Assembly (NCBI RefSeq): GCF_034008315.1
Contig: NZ_CP125377.1
Coordinates: 1,252,001 to 1,316,000 of the forward strand
Direction of reading: 5' to 3'
Source: Pseudomonas sp. P8_241
GTDB taxonomy: Bacteria; Pseudomonadota; Gammaproteobacteria; Pseudomonadales; Pseudomonadaceae
Length of the DNA stretch: 64,000 nucleotides
Below, in pieces: positions 55,614 to 64,000 of the stretch. Both the position numbers and the translations under genes were made by a program. Each line of letters starts with the position of its first letter. Position 1 is the stretch's first letter. The notes beneath the pieces were generated by a model, which had not been told where the DNA came from, did not search any database, and saw only the letters and a list, made by a program, of their open reading frames with translations.

Positions 55614-57926
55614 ATGGCTTTGGCCCACACCCTTGGTTTCCCGCGCATCGGCGCCGACCGTGAATTGAAAAAAGCCCTCGAAGCTTACTGGAAGGGCGAC
55701 ATTGATCAGGACAGCCTGAATCGCGTCGGCCGTCAATTGCGCGCCATGCACTGGCAATTGCAGAAAGGCGCCGGCATCGACCTGCTGCCGGTGGGGGACT
55801 TTGCCTGGTACGACCAGGTGCTGACCCATTCCCTGACGTTTGGTGTGATCCCCGAGCGTTTCGACAACACTAAAGATGCCGATGGCCGTCCGACCCTCGA
55901 CACCCTGTTCGGCATGGCTCGTGGCGCCACATCGACTTGCTGCGGTGGCGAACGCGGCACAGCGCAATATGCGCAAGAACTGACCAAGTGGTTCGACACC
56001 AACTATCACTACCTGGTCCCGGAGTTCAGCGCTGAGCAGCAGTTCAAACTGAGCTGGGAACAGCTGTTTGACGAAGTCGATGAAGCCAAGGCCATGGGCC
56101 ATAACGTCAAACCGGTGATCATTGGCCCGCTGACTTACTTGTGGCTGGGCAAAGCCAAGGGCAATGACTTCGACAAACTCGACCTGCTCGAACGCCTGCT
56201 GCCGGTGTACAACGAAATTCTCAATCGCCTCGCTGCACAAGGCGTGGAGTGGGTACAGATCGACGAGCCGATCCTGACCCTCGACCTGCCGCAAGCGTGG
56301 AAAAGTGCCTTCGAACGCGCTTATCACATCCTTCAGTATTCGCCGCTGAAAAAACTCGTGGCGACCTACTTCAGTGGCCTGGAAGACAACCTCGGCCTGG
56401 CCGTGAGCCTGCCGGTGCAAGGCCTGCACATCGACGCGGTGCGTGCGCCGGATCAACTCGGCCAGGTGCTTGATCGCCTGCCGACCTACAAGATTCTTTC
56501 CGTGGGCCTGGTCAATGGCCGCAATGTCTGGCGGTGTGAACTGGAGCAGGCGCTGGCGCAACTGCAACCGGCTCAGGAACGCTTCGGCGACAACCTGTGG
56601 GTCAGCAGTTCCTGTTCGCTGCTGCACAGCCCGGTGGATCTGCGTCGTGAAGATCAACTCGATCCTGAACTGAAAAGCTGGCTGGCGTTTGCGGTGCAGA
56701 AGTGTGGCGAAATTGCCGTGTTGCGCGATGCGTTGAATGACCCGCAAGCCGCCCATGTTCAAAAAGCGCTGTCTGATAGCCGCGCCATTGAGGCCAGTCG
56801 CGCGCAGTCGCCGCGTATTCACAAAGCCCAAGTGCAGGCGCGGATCAACGCGATCAGCGCAAAGGATACCCAACGTCAATCGCCTTTCGCCCAGCGCATC
56901 GAACAGCAGCGTGCGCGCTTGAAATTGCCCGCGTTCCCGACGACCACCATTGGCTCGTTTCCGCAGACGGGCTCGATCCGTCTGGCCAGGCAGGCGTTCA
57001 AGCAAGGCAGGTTGTCGGCCAATGACTACAACGATGCGATGCGCCACGAAATTCGCCACGCCGTGCAGATCCAGGAACGCCTGGGGCTGGACGTGCTGGT
57101 GCACGGTGAAGCCGAGCGCAACGACATGGTCGAGTACTTCGCCGAGCAACTGGACGGCTATCTGTTTACCCGTTTCGGTTGGGTGCAGAGCTACGGTTCG
57201 CGCTGCGTCAAACCGGCGATTATCTACGGTGACTTGAGCCGCCCGAACGCCATGACCGTCGACTGGATCACGTATGCCCAGCAGCAGACCGGCAAGGTCA
57301 TGAAAGGCATGCTCACCGGTCCTGTGACCATGCTGATGTGGTCGTTTCCCCGTGAAGACGTGTCGCGCAAAGTCCAGGCGCAGCAATTGGCCCTGGCCCT
57401 GCGCGACGAAGTGCAGGACCTGGAAACCGCCGGCATCAAGATCGTGCAGATCGACGAGGCGGCGTTCCGTGAAGGCCTGCCGCTGCGCCGGGCGCAATGG
57501 CAGGCGTATCTGGATTGGGCCGTGGAAGCGTTCCGCCTGAGCGCCAGCGGAGTGCGTGACGAAACCCAGATCCACACCCACATGTGCTACAGCGAATTCA
57601 ACGATGTGATCAAGGCCATCGCCGACATGGACGCCGACGTGATCACCATCGAAACCTCGCGTTCGGACATGGAGTTGCTGGAAGCCTTCAAAGCCTTCGA
57701 TTACCCGAATGACATCGGTCCGGGCGTCTACGACATCCACTCGCCACGGGTGCCGGACACGGCCGAGATGGTCAAGTTGATGAGCAAGGCCGTGAAGCGC
57801 ATTCCTGCCGAACGCTTGTGGGTCAACCCCGATTGCGGCCTGAAAACCCGAGCCTGGCCGGAAACGGAGGCGGCGCTGGTGAACATGGTGGCGGCGGCGC
57901 GGCAGTTGCGTAGTCAGTTGGCTTGA
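55614..57926 (+). CDS. metE: Cobalamin-independent methionine synthase
   Basis: 770 residues from the ATG at 55614 (GGAG upstream). It transfers the methyl group of 5-methyltetrahydropteroyl-triglutamate to homocysteine in the cytoplasm. The N-terminal domain starts [20 protein letters not shown]; the C-terminal catalytic domain shows [17 protein letters not shown] and the zinc ligands in HTHMCYSEF and NPDCGLKTR. The long frame on the other strand is a shadow. Confidence 0.97.
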   Translation: MALAHTLGFPRIGADRELKKALEAYWKGDIDQDSLNRVGRQLRAMHWQLQKGAGIDLLPVGDFAWYDQVLTHSLTFGVIPERFDNTKDADGRPTLDTLFGMARGATSTCCGGERGTAQYAQELTKWFDTNYHYLVPEFSAEQQFKLSWEQLFDEVDEAKAMGHNVKPVIIGPLTYLWLGKAKGNDFDKLDLLERLLPVYNEILNRLAAQGVEWVQIDEPILTLDLPQAWKSAFERAYHILQYSPLKKLVATYFSGLEDNLGLAVSLPVQGLHIDAVRAPDQLGQVLDRLPTYKILSVGLVNGRNVWRCELEQALAQLQPAQERFGDNLWVSSSCSLLHSPVDLRREDQLDPELKSWLAFAVQKCGEIAVLRDALNDPQAAHVQKALSDSRAIEASRAQSPRIHKAQVQARINAISAKDTQRQSPFAQRIEQQRARLKLPAFPTTTIGSFPQTGSIRLARQAFKQGRLSANDYNDAMRHEIRHAVQIQERLGLDVLVHGEAERNDMVEYFAEQLDGYLFTRFGWVQSYGSRCVKPAIIYGDLSRPNAMTVDWITYAQQQTGKVMKGMLTGPVTMLMWSFPREDVSRKVQAQQLALALRDEVQDLETAGIKIVQIDEAAFREGLPLRRAQWQAYLDWAVEAFRLSASGVRDETQIHTHMCYSEFNDVIKAIADMDADVITIETSRSDMELLEAFKAFDYPNDIGPGVYDIHSPRVPDTAEMVKLMSKAVKRIPAERLWVNPDCGLKTRAWPETEAALVNMVAAARQLRSQLA

Positions 57927-57929
57927 GGA

Positions 57930-58034
57930 CGCCATCGCGAGCAAGCTTGCTCCTGCAATTTAACGGCGTGTGCCAGCCCCTGTGGGAGCGAACCTGCTCC
58001 GGGCGGCGTTCCGACGAAGAACGATAACGCGGTC
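57930..58034. repeat. Two REP elements after metE, one with the extended inner segment
   Basis: GCCATCGCGAGCAAGCTTGC (57931-57957), then TGTGGGAGCGAACCTGCTCC with GGGCGGCGTTCCGACGAAGA and CGATAACGC (57981-58034), the inverse of the segment at 8633-8690. Confidence 0.8.
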
Positions 58035-58068
58035 TTAAAAAAGTGACCGCCCGGCACTCTTCATCAAA

Positions 58069-58086
58069 CTGTCATGGAACTGTGGC
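58069..58086 (+). promoter_or_regulatory. Candidate Pho box upstream of the alpha/beta hydrolase
   Basis: CTGTCAT-GGAA-CTGTGGC: the first heptamer matches the PhoB half-site fully, the second in five of seven positions, with the right 4-base spacer. It ends 65 bases before the ATG. Confidence 0.5.
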
Positions 58087-58151
58087 AGCGCGCTTGAACA
58101 AACTTCATCAGACTCGCGCTCTACTGGGGTTCTGCGTTTCGGTGTTTTGTC

Positions 58152-59186
58152 ATGTGTGCACGATTATTATCGACAGCGGCCTTTTTGGCCGCGTTGTTGT
58201 TTGGTCTTCCGTCTTTTGCGGCCTCTCGTTGTGACGTCAATGTCGCGACCGAACGGGTCGATCTGGTTCAGGTGAGCCTGGCGTACCAGAGCATCGGCCG
58301 TGAATCGGACCCGGCGCTGTTGCTGGTGATGGGCCTTGGCGGGCAGTTGATTCACTGGCCCGACGAAGTGGTGGTCGCGCTGTGTCAGCAAGGTTTTCGG
58401 GTGATTCGTTACGACAACCGTGACGTTGGTCTGTCGACCTGGCGCCAAGCACCGCTCGAGGCCAACCTGACCTTCGAAGTGCTTCGCTACAAACTCGGCT
58501 TGCCGGTCTCTGCACCGTATTCGTTGACCGACATGGCCGACGATGGCCTGGGCCTGATGGATGCGTTGCACATCGAGCAGTTCCACGTGCTGGGGGCGAG
58601 CATGGGCGGCATGATCGCCCAGCACATGGCGGCCATGGCACCGCAACGGGTCGAGAGCCTGACCTTGATCATGAGCACCTCCGGCGCCGAAGGCTTGCCG
58701 GCACCGAGTGCGGCGCTGATGCAACTGTTGGCGCGACGTGGCGCACCGAATCGGCAAGTGGCGCTGGAACAACAGGCCGACCTGCTGGCGGCGTTGGGCA
58801 GCCCGACGATCAGCGATGATCGCCAGGCACTGCTCGAACAGGCCGCACAATCCTATGACCGGGCGTTCAATCCCGAAGGCGTGAAAAGGCAGATCACAGC
58901 GATTCTGGCCGAACCGAGCCGGGTGGCATTACTCAATCAATTGCGGGTGCCGGCGCTGGTAGTGCATGGCACGGCGGACCCGTTGTTGCCAGTGATGCAC
59001 GGCGTGCACCTGGCGGCGCATCTGCGTGGCAGCGAACTGAAATTGATTCCCGGGTTGGCCCACAGGTTTCAGGAGGCGTTCAAGGCGCCACTACTCGCAG
59101 CCGTATTGCCGTATTTACGGGCGCACCGTGAAGACACGTCACACTGGGCACAGATCGATCCAGTGGCCGATCACAACCTCCTCTAA
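58152..59186 (+). CDS. Exported alpha/beta hydrolase
   Basis: 344 residues. A signal peptide ([21 protein letters not shown]) suggests periplasmic or secreted location. The fold is clear: [13 protein letters not shown] (oxyanion-hole area), the nucleophile elbow GASMGG, the acid in HGTADPLLP, and the catalytic His in GLAHRF. Substrate class (ester, lactone, amide) cannot be told. No ribosome-binding site is evident upstream, and the possible Pho box hints at regulation by phosphate. Confidence 0.88.
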   Translation: MCARLLSTAAFLAALLFGLPSFAASRCDVNVATERVDLVQVSLAYQSIGRESDPALLLVMGLGGQLIHWPDEVVVALCQQGFRVIRYDNRDVGLSTWRQAPLEANLTFEVLRYKLGLPVSAPYSLTDMADDGLGLMDALHIEQFHVLGASMGGMIAQHMAAMAPQRVESLTLIMSTSGAEGLPAPSAALMQLLARRGAPNRQVALEQQADLLAALGSPTISDDRQALLEQAAQSYDRAFNPEGVKRQITAILAEPSRVALLNQLRVPALVVHGTADPLLPVMHGVHLAAHLRGSELKLIPGLAHRFQEAFKAPLLAAVLPYLRAHREDTSHWAQIDPVADHNLL

Positions 59187-59200
59187 CACCAAAGATCAAC

Positions 59201-59292
59201 TGTAGGAGCAAGCTTGCTCGCGATAGCGGTATGTCAGTCGATGATGATGTTGACTGATGTGCCGCCATCGCGAGCAAGCTCGCTCCTACAGG
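59201..59292. repeat. REP pair (GAGCAAGCTTGCTCGC family)
   Basis: TGTAGGAGCAAGCTTGCTCG (59201) faces GCGAGCAAGCTCGCTCC, ending at 59292. Confidence 0.85.
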
Positions 59293-59367
59293 GGAACTGC
59301 TGCGTACTCGGAATCCGGGGTGTATCGTGCAGGTTTTCCGTTGCATTTCCAGTGTGCGAGGTGGGTG

Positions 59368-60033
59368 ATGAGTACCGCATTGAAAATCGATTTCGTCAGC
59401 GACGTGTCCTGCCCCTGGTGCGTGGTGGGTTTGTATGGGCTGACCAAAGCCCTGGACCTCTTGCGTGACGAAGTCCGCGCCGAGATCCGTTTTCAGCCGT
59501 TCGAACTGAACCCGAAGATGGGGCCTGAAGGGCAGAACATCGCCGAGCACATCAGCGAAAAGTACGGCTCGACACCCGAGCAGTCGCAGAAGAACCGCGA
59601 AATGATCCGCGAGCGTGGCGCCGAGTTGGGGTTCGCGTTTCGCACCGACGGCAACAGCCGAATCTACAACACCTTCGATGCGCATCGCCTCTTGCATTGG
59701 GCCGGTCTGGAAGGGCTGCAACTGCCACTCAAGGAAGCGTTGTTCAAGGCGTATTTCACCGACGGCGGCAACCCGTCCGATCACGTTCAGTTGGCGCAGG
59801 TTGCTGCAAGCGTGGGACTGGACCGCCAACGCGCCGAAGCGATTCTGGCCGAGGATGAGTTTGCCCACGAGGTCCGCCAGGAAGAACAGTTGTGGCTGTC
59901 GCGCGGGGTGAGTTCGGTACCGACCGTGGTGTTCAACGGGCAGTACGCGGTGACGGGCGGGCAACCCGTCGAGAGTTTCGTCATGGCCATCCGGCAGATC
60001 ATGGCTGAAGCGAACGGCGGAACGGTCAACTGA
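59368..60033 (+). CDS. DsbA-family oxidoreductase (FrnE-like)
   Basis: 221 residues from the ATG at 59368 (GAGGTGG upstream). There is no signal peptide, so it is cytoplasmic. The redox motif is CPWC (in DFVSDVSCPWCVVG); the DsbA helical insert follows, and the cis-Pro region reads VSSVPTVVFNG. The FrnE branch includes thiol oxidoreductases involved in stress responses. Its partner is unknown. Confidence 0.92.
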   Translation: MSTALKIDFVSDVSCPWCVVGLYGLTKALDLLRDEVRAEIRFQPFELNPKMGPEGQNIAEHISEKYGSTPEQSQKNREMIRERGAELGFAFRTDGNSRIYNTFDAHRLLHWAGLEGLQLPLKEALFKAYFTDGGNPSDHVQLAQVAASVGLDRQRAEAILAEDEFAHEVRQEEQLWLSRGVSSVPTVVFNGQYAVTGGQPVESFVMAIRQIMAEANGGTVN

Positions 60034-60046
60034 CCAACAATCAAAC

Positions 60047-60139
60047 CTGTGGGGGCGAGCTTGCTCGCGATAGCGGCGCATCAGTCGACATCATCATTCG
60101 CGCAGAGACCGCCATCGCGAGCAAGCTCGCTCCTACAGG
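60047..60139. repeat. REP pair (GAGCTTGCTCGC family)
   Basis: TGTGGGGGCGAGCTTGCTCG faces CATCGCGAGCAAGCTCGCTC and ends at 60139. Confidence 0.85.
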
Positions 60140-60191
60140 GGCTGCGGTCAGGTCGGGAGACGACCCGAAACACCCGCCGCCGCCCGGTCCA

Positions 60192-61520
60192 TCAGTGACT
60201 CAATCCGTATTTTTTTACCTTGTCGAACAGGGTGGTCTTGGCCATGCCCAGCTCCTGGCTCGCTTGCGTGAGATTACCGCCGCTGCGTTGCAGGGCATCG
60301 CCGAGCAGGTTGCGTTCGAAGGCTTCCACCGCTTCGGCGAAGGCCAGGCCATGAGTGCTGCCGCCAGCGCCGGGCTTTTTGAACGCCGGCAAGCCCAGGG
60401 CAAAACGTTCGGCGACGTTGCGCAGTTCGCGCACGTTGCCCGGCCAATCGTGGCTCATCAGGTTCGACACGGTCTGGTTATCCAGTTCCGGCGCAATCCG
60501 GTCGAAGCGCAAGGACGATTGCTGCAAGAAGTATTCGAACAGTTGCAGGATGTCTTCGCGGCGTTCGCGCAGCGGCGGCAGTTCCAGCGTCACCACGTTG
60601 AGTCGGTAATACAGGTCGCTGCGAAACTCGCCAACCTTGCTCGATTCGTCGAGGTCAGACTTGGTCGCCGCGATTACCCGGCAATCCACCGCCACGCTCT
60701 GGTTCGACCCGAGGCGTTCCAGGGTGCGCTCTTGCAACACCCGAAGCAGTTTGATCTGTAAGGGCAGGGGCATGCTCTCCACTTCGTCGAGGAACAGTGT
60801 GCCGCCGTCGGCGTGTTCGATCTTGCCGATCCGCCGCTTGCCTGCACCGGTAAAGGCGTTGGCTTCGTGGCCGAATATTTCGCTTTCGAACAGGTTTTCC
60901 GGCAGGCCGCCGCAGTTCAAAGCGACGAACTGCTTGGTGTGGCGACGACTGAAATCGTGCAGGCAGCGGGCGACCAGTTCTTTGCCGGTGCCGGTTTCGC
61001 CTTCGATCAAGACGTTGGCCGAGGTGTCGGCGACGTTGGCGATCAATTCGCGCAGACTCTGCATGGCGGGCGAGCGGCCAATGATCCGGCCTTCGAGCGA
61101 GTCGCGCTCGGCCAGTTGCCGACGCAACGACGAGACCTCCCGCGCCAGGCTGCGTTGCTCCAGCGCGCGGCGGGCCACATCGACCAGGCGTTCCGGTGAA
61201 AACGGTTTCTCCATGAAATCGTAGGCACCTTTCTGCATCGCGCCGACGGCCATGGAAATGTCGCCGTGGCCGGTGATCAGCACCACCGGCAGGCTGCGAT
61301 CACGCTCCTTGAGCCGGCCGAGCAGTTCCAGGCCATCGATACCCGGTAGGCGAATGTCGCTGATAACGATGCCGGCAAAGTTGTCGCCGACGCGCTCAAG
61401 GGCTTCTTCGGCACTGCCCACGCCAATGCAGGGAATGTCTTCCAGGGTTAGCGCCTGTTGGCAGCCGAGCAGCACATGGGGGTCGTCTTCGACGATCAAT
61501 ACACTAAGGTCGTTGTTCAT
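60192..61520 (-). CDS. aauR: Sigma54-dependent response regulator (AauR-like)
   Basis: 442 residues. The receiver domain has the phospho-acceptor Asp55 in VISDIRLPGIDG. The AAA+ domain (about 145-375) shows Walker A GETGTGKE, Walker B GGTLFLDE and the loop FGHEANAFTGAGKR, where the usual GAFTGA begins with Asn. The C-terminal Fis-type HTH is NLTQASQELGMAKTTLFDKVKKYG. In P. aeruginosa and P. putida AauR activates acidic amino-acid uptake and use (aat genes) with RpoN. Its partner kinase overlaps it, and the transporter ATPase follows beyond, which supports the assignment. Confidence 0.9.
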   Translation of the reverse strand: MNNDLSVLIVEDDPHVLLGCQQALTLEDIPCIGVGSAEEALERVGDNFAGIVISDIRLPGIDGLELLGRLKERDRSLPVVLITGHGDISMAVGAMQKGAYDFMEKPFSPERLVDVARRALEQRSLAREVSSLRRQLAERDSLEGRIIGRSPAMQSLRELIANVADTSANVLIEGETGTGKELVARCLHDFSRRHTKQFVALNCGGLPENLFESEIFGHEANAFTGAGKRRIGKIEHADGGTLFLDEVESMPLPLQIKLLRVLQERTLERLGSNQSVAVDCRVIAATKSDLDESSKVGEFRSDLYYRLNVVTLELPPLRERREDILQLFEYFLQQSSLRFDRIAPELDNQTVSNLMSHDWPGNVRELRNVAERFALGLPAFKKPGAGGSTHGLAFAEAVEAFERNLLGDALQRSGGNLTQASQELGMAKTTLFDKVKKYGLSH

Positions 61521-63412
61521 ATTGGCTTCGCGGGAGTGGGGCTTACCAACGGTAAACTGAGGACGAATGCGGTACCGCCGCTGGTCGGGTGCTCGACACC
61601 CAGGTGTCCACCGGTGGCGGCGGCCAGGCTCGCCGAAAGGGTCAGGCCAAGGCCCAGGCCCTGTTCGCCGGGTTTGGTGGTGAAGAACGGTTCGAACAGA
61701 TGCTTGCGGGTTTCGGCGTCGATGCCATGGCCGTTGTCGCGAACGCGCAGGCGATATTTGCCATCGAACTCCTCACCCTCAAGCCACAACTCCGGTTGCG
61801 GCTGGGCCTGCATGGCATCGAGGGCGTTGCCGATGAGGTTGACCAGAATTTGCTCCAGACGGGTTTGGTCGATACGTACCTGCACATCGGCGAAATCGCG
61901 GTGCAGGTGGATGTTTTTTATCCGGCCATCGAGCAATTGCAGGGCTGCGTCAACACCTTTGCCCAGGCTAGCCTGCCCCTTGTCGTCACCGCGTCGCGCA
62001 AAGGAACGCAGGCTCGCGGTGATGCGGCCCATGCGGTCGATCAGCTCGTTGATGGTCTTGAGGTTGGTGCTGGCCACGTCCAGTTGCCCGCGCTCGAGGA
62101 AGCGCACGGTGTTGCCGGACAGGGTACGCAGCGCCGCCAGCGGTTGGTTCAGTTCGTGGGCGATGCTGGTGGACATCTGGCCGATGGCCGCGAGTTTTCC
62201 GGCCTGCACCAGTTCATCCTGGGCGTGGCGCAAAGTCTCTTCGGCGTGGCGCCGTTCGCGGATCTGACCCTTGAGCCGTTCATTGCTGGCGCGCAGGTCG
62301 ACGGTGCGTTCGGTAATCCGACGCTCCAGTTGATTGTTGGCTTCCTGCAAGGCTTCACGGGCCGCTAAGCGGGTGGCGATCACCTTGCGCCGCTCGTTCC
62401 AGGCAATCAACAGAAAGGCGCAGAGGGCAAACGCCACCGCCACCAGAATCCCCTGATTGATCGCTTCACGGCGCAAATCCTGTAAGGGGGTCAGAAGGGT
62501 GAAATTCCACGGTGTGTCACTCAAGGGCCGGGTTTGCGACAGGTAACTGATGTTCTCTTCGTCGGACACCAGTTCGCTGTTGGCCGGGAAGGTCAGCTTT
62601 TCCACGCCCTCGGACAGGGTTTCCCGGGCCAGCGGTTGCAGTTCGTTGAGCGGGAACCAGTAATACTGAAGGCTGCGGGCCAGTTTCTCCTTGGTTTCAT
62701 CGCTCAAAGGCACCACGGATTTCAAGCGCCGCGCCGGATCGCTGGAGAGAATGATGATGCCGTTTTCGTCGCTGACAAAGGCTTCCAGGCGCGCTCGCTG
62801 CCAGCGTTCTTCCATGGCTTCGAGGCGCACCTTGACCACCGCGACGCCGATGATCTTGCCGTGTTCCTCCAGGCCATGGGCCAGGTAGTAACCGGGTTCG
62901 CCGTTGGTGCTGCCGATGCCATAAAAGCGTCCGGGCTGACCGCGTATGGCGTTCTGGAAATAGGCGCGGAAGGACAGGTCTTCACCCAGGTAACTGTCGA
63001 AGTCGCGCCAGTTGCTGGTGGCCATGACACGGCCGGTGGTGTCCATCACGTAGATGGCCCGACTACGGCTGCGCCGATTCAGGCCCTCAAGGTAATCGTT
63101 GACCGTTTGCCGGTGTTCCGGGGTCGGGTCGGCCAGCAGCTGCGAAACACTGGTTTCAAGTTCCAGCAGGCTGGGCAGGTAGGTGTATTTGCTGATTTCG
63201 CTTTCGACGGCGCGGGCGTGCAGTTCCAGCTGACGCTGGCCGTTTTCGCTGAGGTGGCGGATGCCATAGTGCTCACTGACCCAGAAGCCGATGTAACCCA
63301 GTCCGATCATCAGCGCGATGATCAGCGGCGGCAGGAACAGATGTCGAACAAGACGGGGTTTCACGGCGAGAGATGGCGGCGCTGCGCGATAGAGATTGGG
63401 GTCGCATTTCAT
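61517..63412 (-). CDS. aauS: Sensor histidine kinase (AauS-like)
   Basis: 631 residues from the ATG at 63412 with AAGG upstream (a GTG precedes it directly). The layout is a membrane helix (HLFLPPLIIALMIGLGYIGFW), a periplasmic dCache-like sensor of about 270 residues, a second helix (INQGILVAVAFALCAFLLIAW), a coiled coil, the HisKA box with His419 in IAHELNQPLAALRTLSGN, and HATPase motifs NALDAM, DNGHGID and GLGLGLT. It resembles DctB-type kinases. It overlaps the regulator gene by four bases, so the pair is co-translated. Confidence 0.92.
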   Translation of the reverse strand: MKCDPNLYRAAPPSLAVKPRLVRHLFLPPLIIALMIGLGYIGFWVSEHYGIRHLSENGQRQLELHARAVESEISKYTYLPSLLELETSVSQLLADPTPEHRQTVNDYLEGLNRRSRSRAIYVMDTTGRVMATSNWRDFDSYLGEDLSFRAYFQNAIRGQPGRFYGIGSTNGEPGYYLAHGLEEHGKIIGVAVVKVRLEAMEERWQRARLEAFVSDENGIIILSSDPARRLKSVVPLSDETKEKLARSLQYYWFPLNELQPLARETLSEGVEKLTFPANSELVSDEENISYLSQTRPLSDTPWNFTLLTPLQDLRREAINQGILVAVAFALCAFLLIAWNERRKVIATRLAAREALQEANNQLERRITERTVDLRASNERLKGQIRERRHAEETLRHAQDELVQAGKLAAIGQMSTSIAHELNQPLAALRTLSGNTVRFLERGQLDVASTNLKTINELIDRMGRITASLRSFARRGDDKGQASLGKGVDAALQLLDGRIKNIHLHRDFADVQVRIDQTRLEQILVNLIGNALDAMQAQPQPELWLEGEEFDGKYRLRVRDNGHGIDAETRKHLFEPFFTTKPGEQGLGLGLTLSASLAAATGGHLGVEHPTSGGTAFVLSLPLVSPTPAKPI

Positions 63413-63464
63413 CACAGATGCCTTGGGTCAACCACCACACAAATCTGCAAGCCACCGCCGACCC

Positions 63465-63554
63465 TTGTAGGAGCCGGCTTGCTGGCGATGACGATGTCCC
63501 GGACATTGATGTCGTCTGGACCACCGCCATCGCCAGCAAGCTGGCTCCTACAGG
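63465..63554. repeat. REP pair (CCGGCTTGCTGG family)
   Basis: TGTAGGAGCCGGCTTGCTGG (63465) faces CGCCAGCAAGCTGGCTCC, ending at 63554, between the kinase and transporter genes. Confidence 0.85.
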
Positions 63555-63568
63555 GAGCGGTGTGTTTC

Positions 63569-64000
63569 TTAGTGCTGCAGAATTTTGTTGAGGAAGTGCT
63601 GCGTACGCTCGGCGCGGTGGCTGATGTCGCCGAAGAACTCCTCTTTCTTGCAGTCCTCGATGATCTTGCCGGCGTCCATGAAGATCACACGGTCGGCCAC
63701 TTTACGGGCGAAGCCCATTTCGTGGGTCACGCACATCATGGTCATGCCTTCATGGGCCAGTTGCACCATCACGTCCAGCACTTCGTTGACCATTTCCGGG
63801 TCGAGCGCCGAGGTCGGTTCGTCGAACAGCATGACGATCGGGTCCATCGCCAGCGCACGGGCAATCGCCACACGCTGCTGCTGACCGCCGGACAGTTGGC
63901 CCGGATGCTTGTGCGCGTGGGCCGAAAGACCGACACGCTCGAGCAGTTGCAGGCCTTTCTTGGTGGCTTCTTCCTTGCTGCGGCCCAAGACCTTGATCTG
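63569..64000 (-). CDS. aatP: Polar amino-acid ABC transporter ATP-binding subunit, 5'-truncated
   Basis: About 143 C-terminal residues; the frame continues past the window edge. It shows the ABC signature [15 protein letters not shown], Walker [16 protein letters not shown], and the H-loop VTHEMGFAR, of the GltL/GlnQ type. By position next to the AauRS-like system it is probably AatP of the AatJQMP glutamate/aspartate transporter; that name rests on context. The Walker A lies outside the window. Confidence 0.85.
   Translation of the reverse strand, partial: QIKVLGRSKEEATKKGLQLLERVGLSAHAHKHPGQLSGGQQQRVAIARALAMDPIVMLFDEPTSALDPEMVNEVLDVMVQLAHEGMTMMCVTHEMGFARKVADRVIFMDAGKIIEDCKKEEFFGDISHRAERTQHFLNKILQH

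Noticed and set aside
55497..57944. An 815-codon open frame opposite metE
   Set aside because: Shadow of metE, with no family resemblance and no start signal.

Overview
The window is a piece of a Pseudomonas chromosome, most likely from the P. fluorescens group. The base composition is GC-rich and almost every core protein is of a recognisable Pseudomonas type (full-length PurL, GuaBA, PurT, CmoAB, MetR/MetE, OprB, membrane Gcd, an AauRS-like pair). The intergenic gaps are studded with the short REP palindromes typical of this group (about 19 sites, several sequence families), and one REP-associated transposase is present. No tRNA, rRNA, CRISPR array, integrase or phage structural gene was seen.

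Layout. 1-3.7 kb: the 3' part of purL and a small NIF3-type domain protein. 3.9-8.5 kb: an L,D-transpeptidase, two Nudix hydrolases, a gamma-carbonic-anhydrase fold protein, a DUF1289 protein, a VUT-family membrane protein and purT. 8.7-12.6 kb: a Cys-pair protein of unknown role, then guaB-guaA behind a near-consensus sigma70 promoter. 12.7-15.7 kb: a large toxin-like protein with a dermonecrotic-toxin-type N-terminal part and a Tiki/ChaN/EreA-like C-terminal domain. 16-17.8 kb: a Tat-exported multicopper oxidase fused translationally to tadA. 17.9-23.4 kb: cmoB-cmoA, a YhhN protein, a chagasin-like lipoprotein and a Lon paralogue with a clear heat-shock (RpoH) promoter. 23.7-27.7 kb: periplasmic glucose use (gcd, oprB). 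28-30.4 kb: a VF530-type protein, a Pr6Pr membrane protein and a siderophore-interacting reductase with its PadR/YqjI-type regulator.

30.4-41.3 kb is the most accessory-looking part: an AT-rich leader, a five-gene CS1/CFA-I-type (alpha chaperone-usher) pilus operon and, tail to tail with it, a 1566-residue protein combining the same dermonecrotic-toxin-type N-terminal region with leucine-rich repeats and a NEL-type E3 ubiquitin ligase domain. An unusually large class A penicillin-binding protein and a RAYT flanked by its REPs follow (41.4-45.5 kb).

45.7-64 kb: an amino-acid permease, OpgC (whose last 17 codons are made of REP sequence), a gtrA-gtrB-glucosyltransferase O-antigen modification cassette, an FMN-type glutamate-synthase-like protein, a Nudix hydrolase, a LysE exporter, metR/metE with a MetR box between them, a secreted alpha/beta hydrolase with a possible Pho box, a DsbA-family protein, and the AauR/AauS-like two-component system next to the 3' end of its probable target, an acidic amino-acid ABC transporter ATPase.

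The strongest candidates for something unusual are the two large toxin-like proteins, which share an N-terminal module but carry different effector domains (host-ubiquitination NEL versus Tiki/ChaN-like). One sits beside an adhesive pilus operon. Together they suggest interaction with a eukaryote (plant, protist, fungus or insect), although no dedicated secretion system is encoded in the window.
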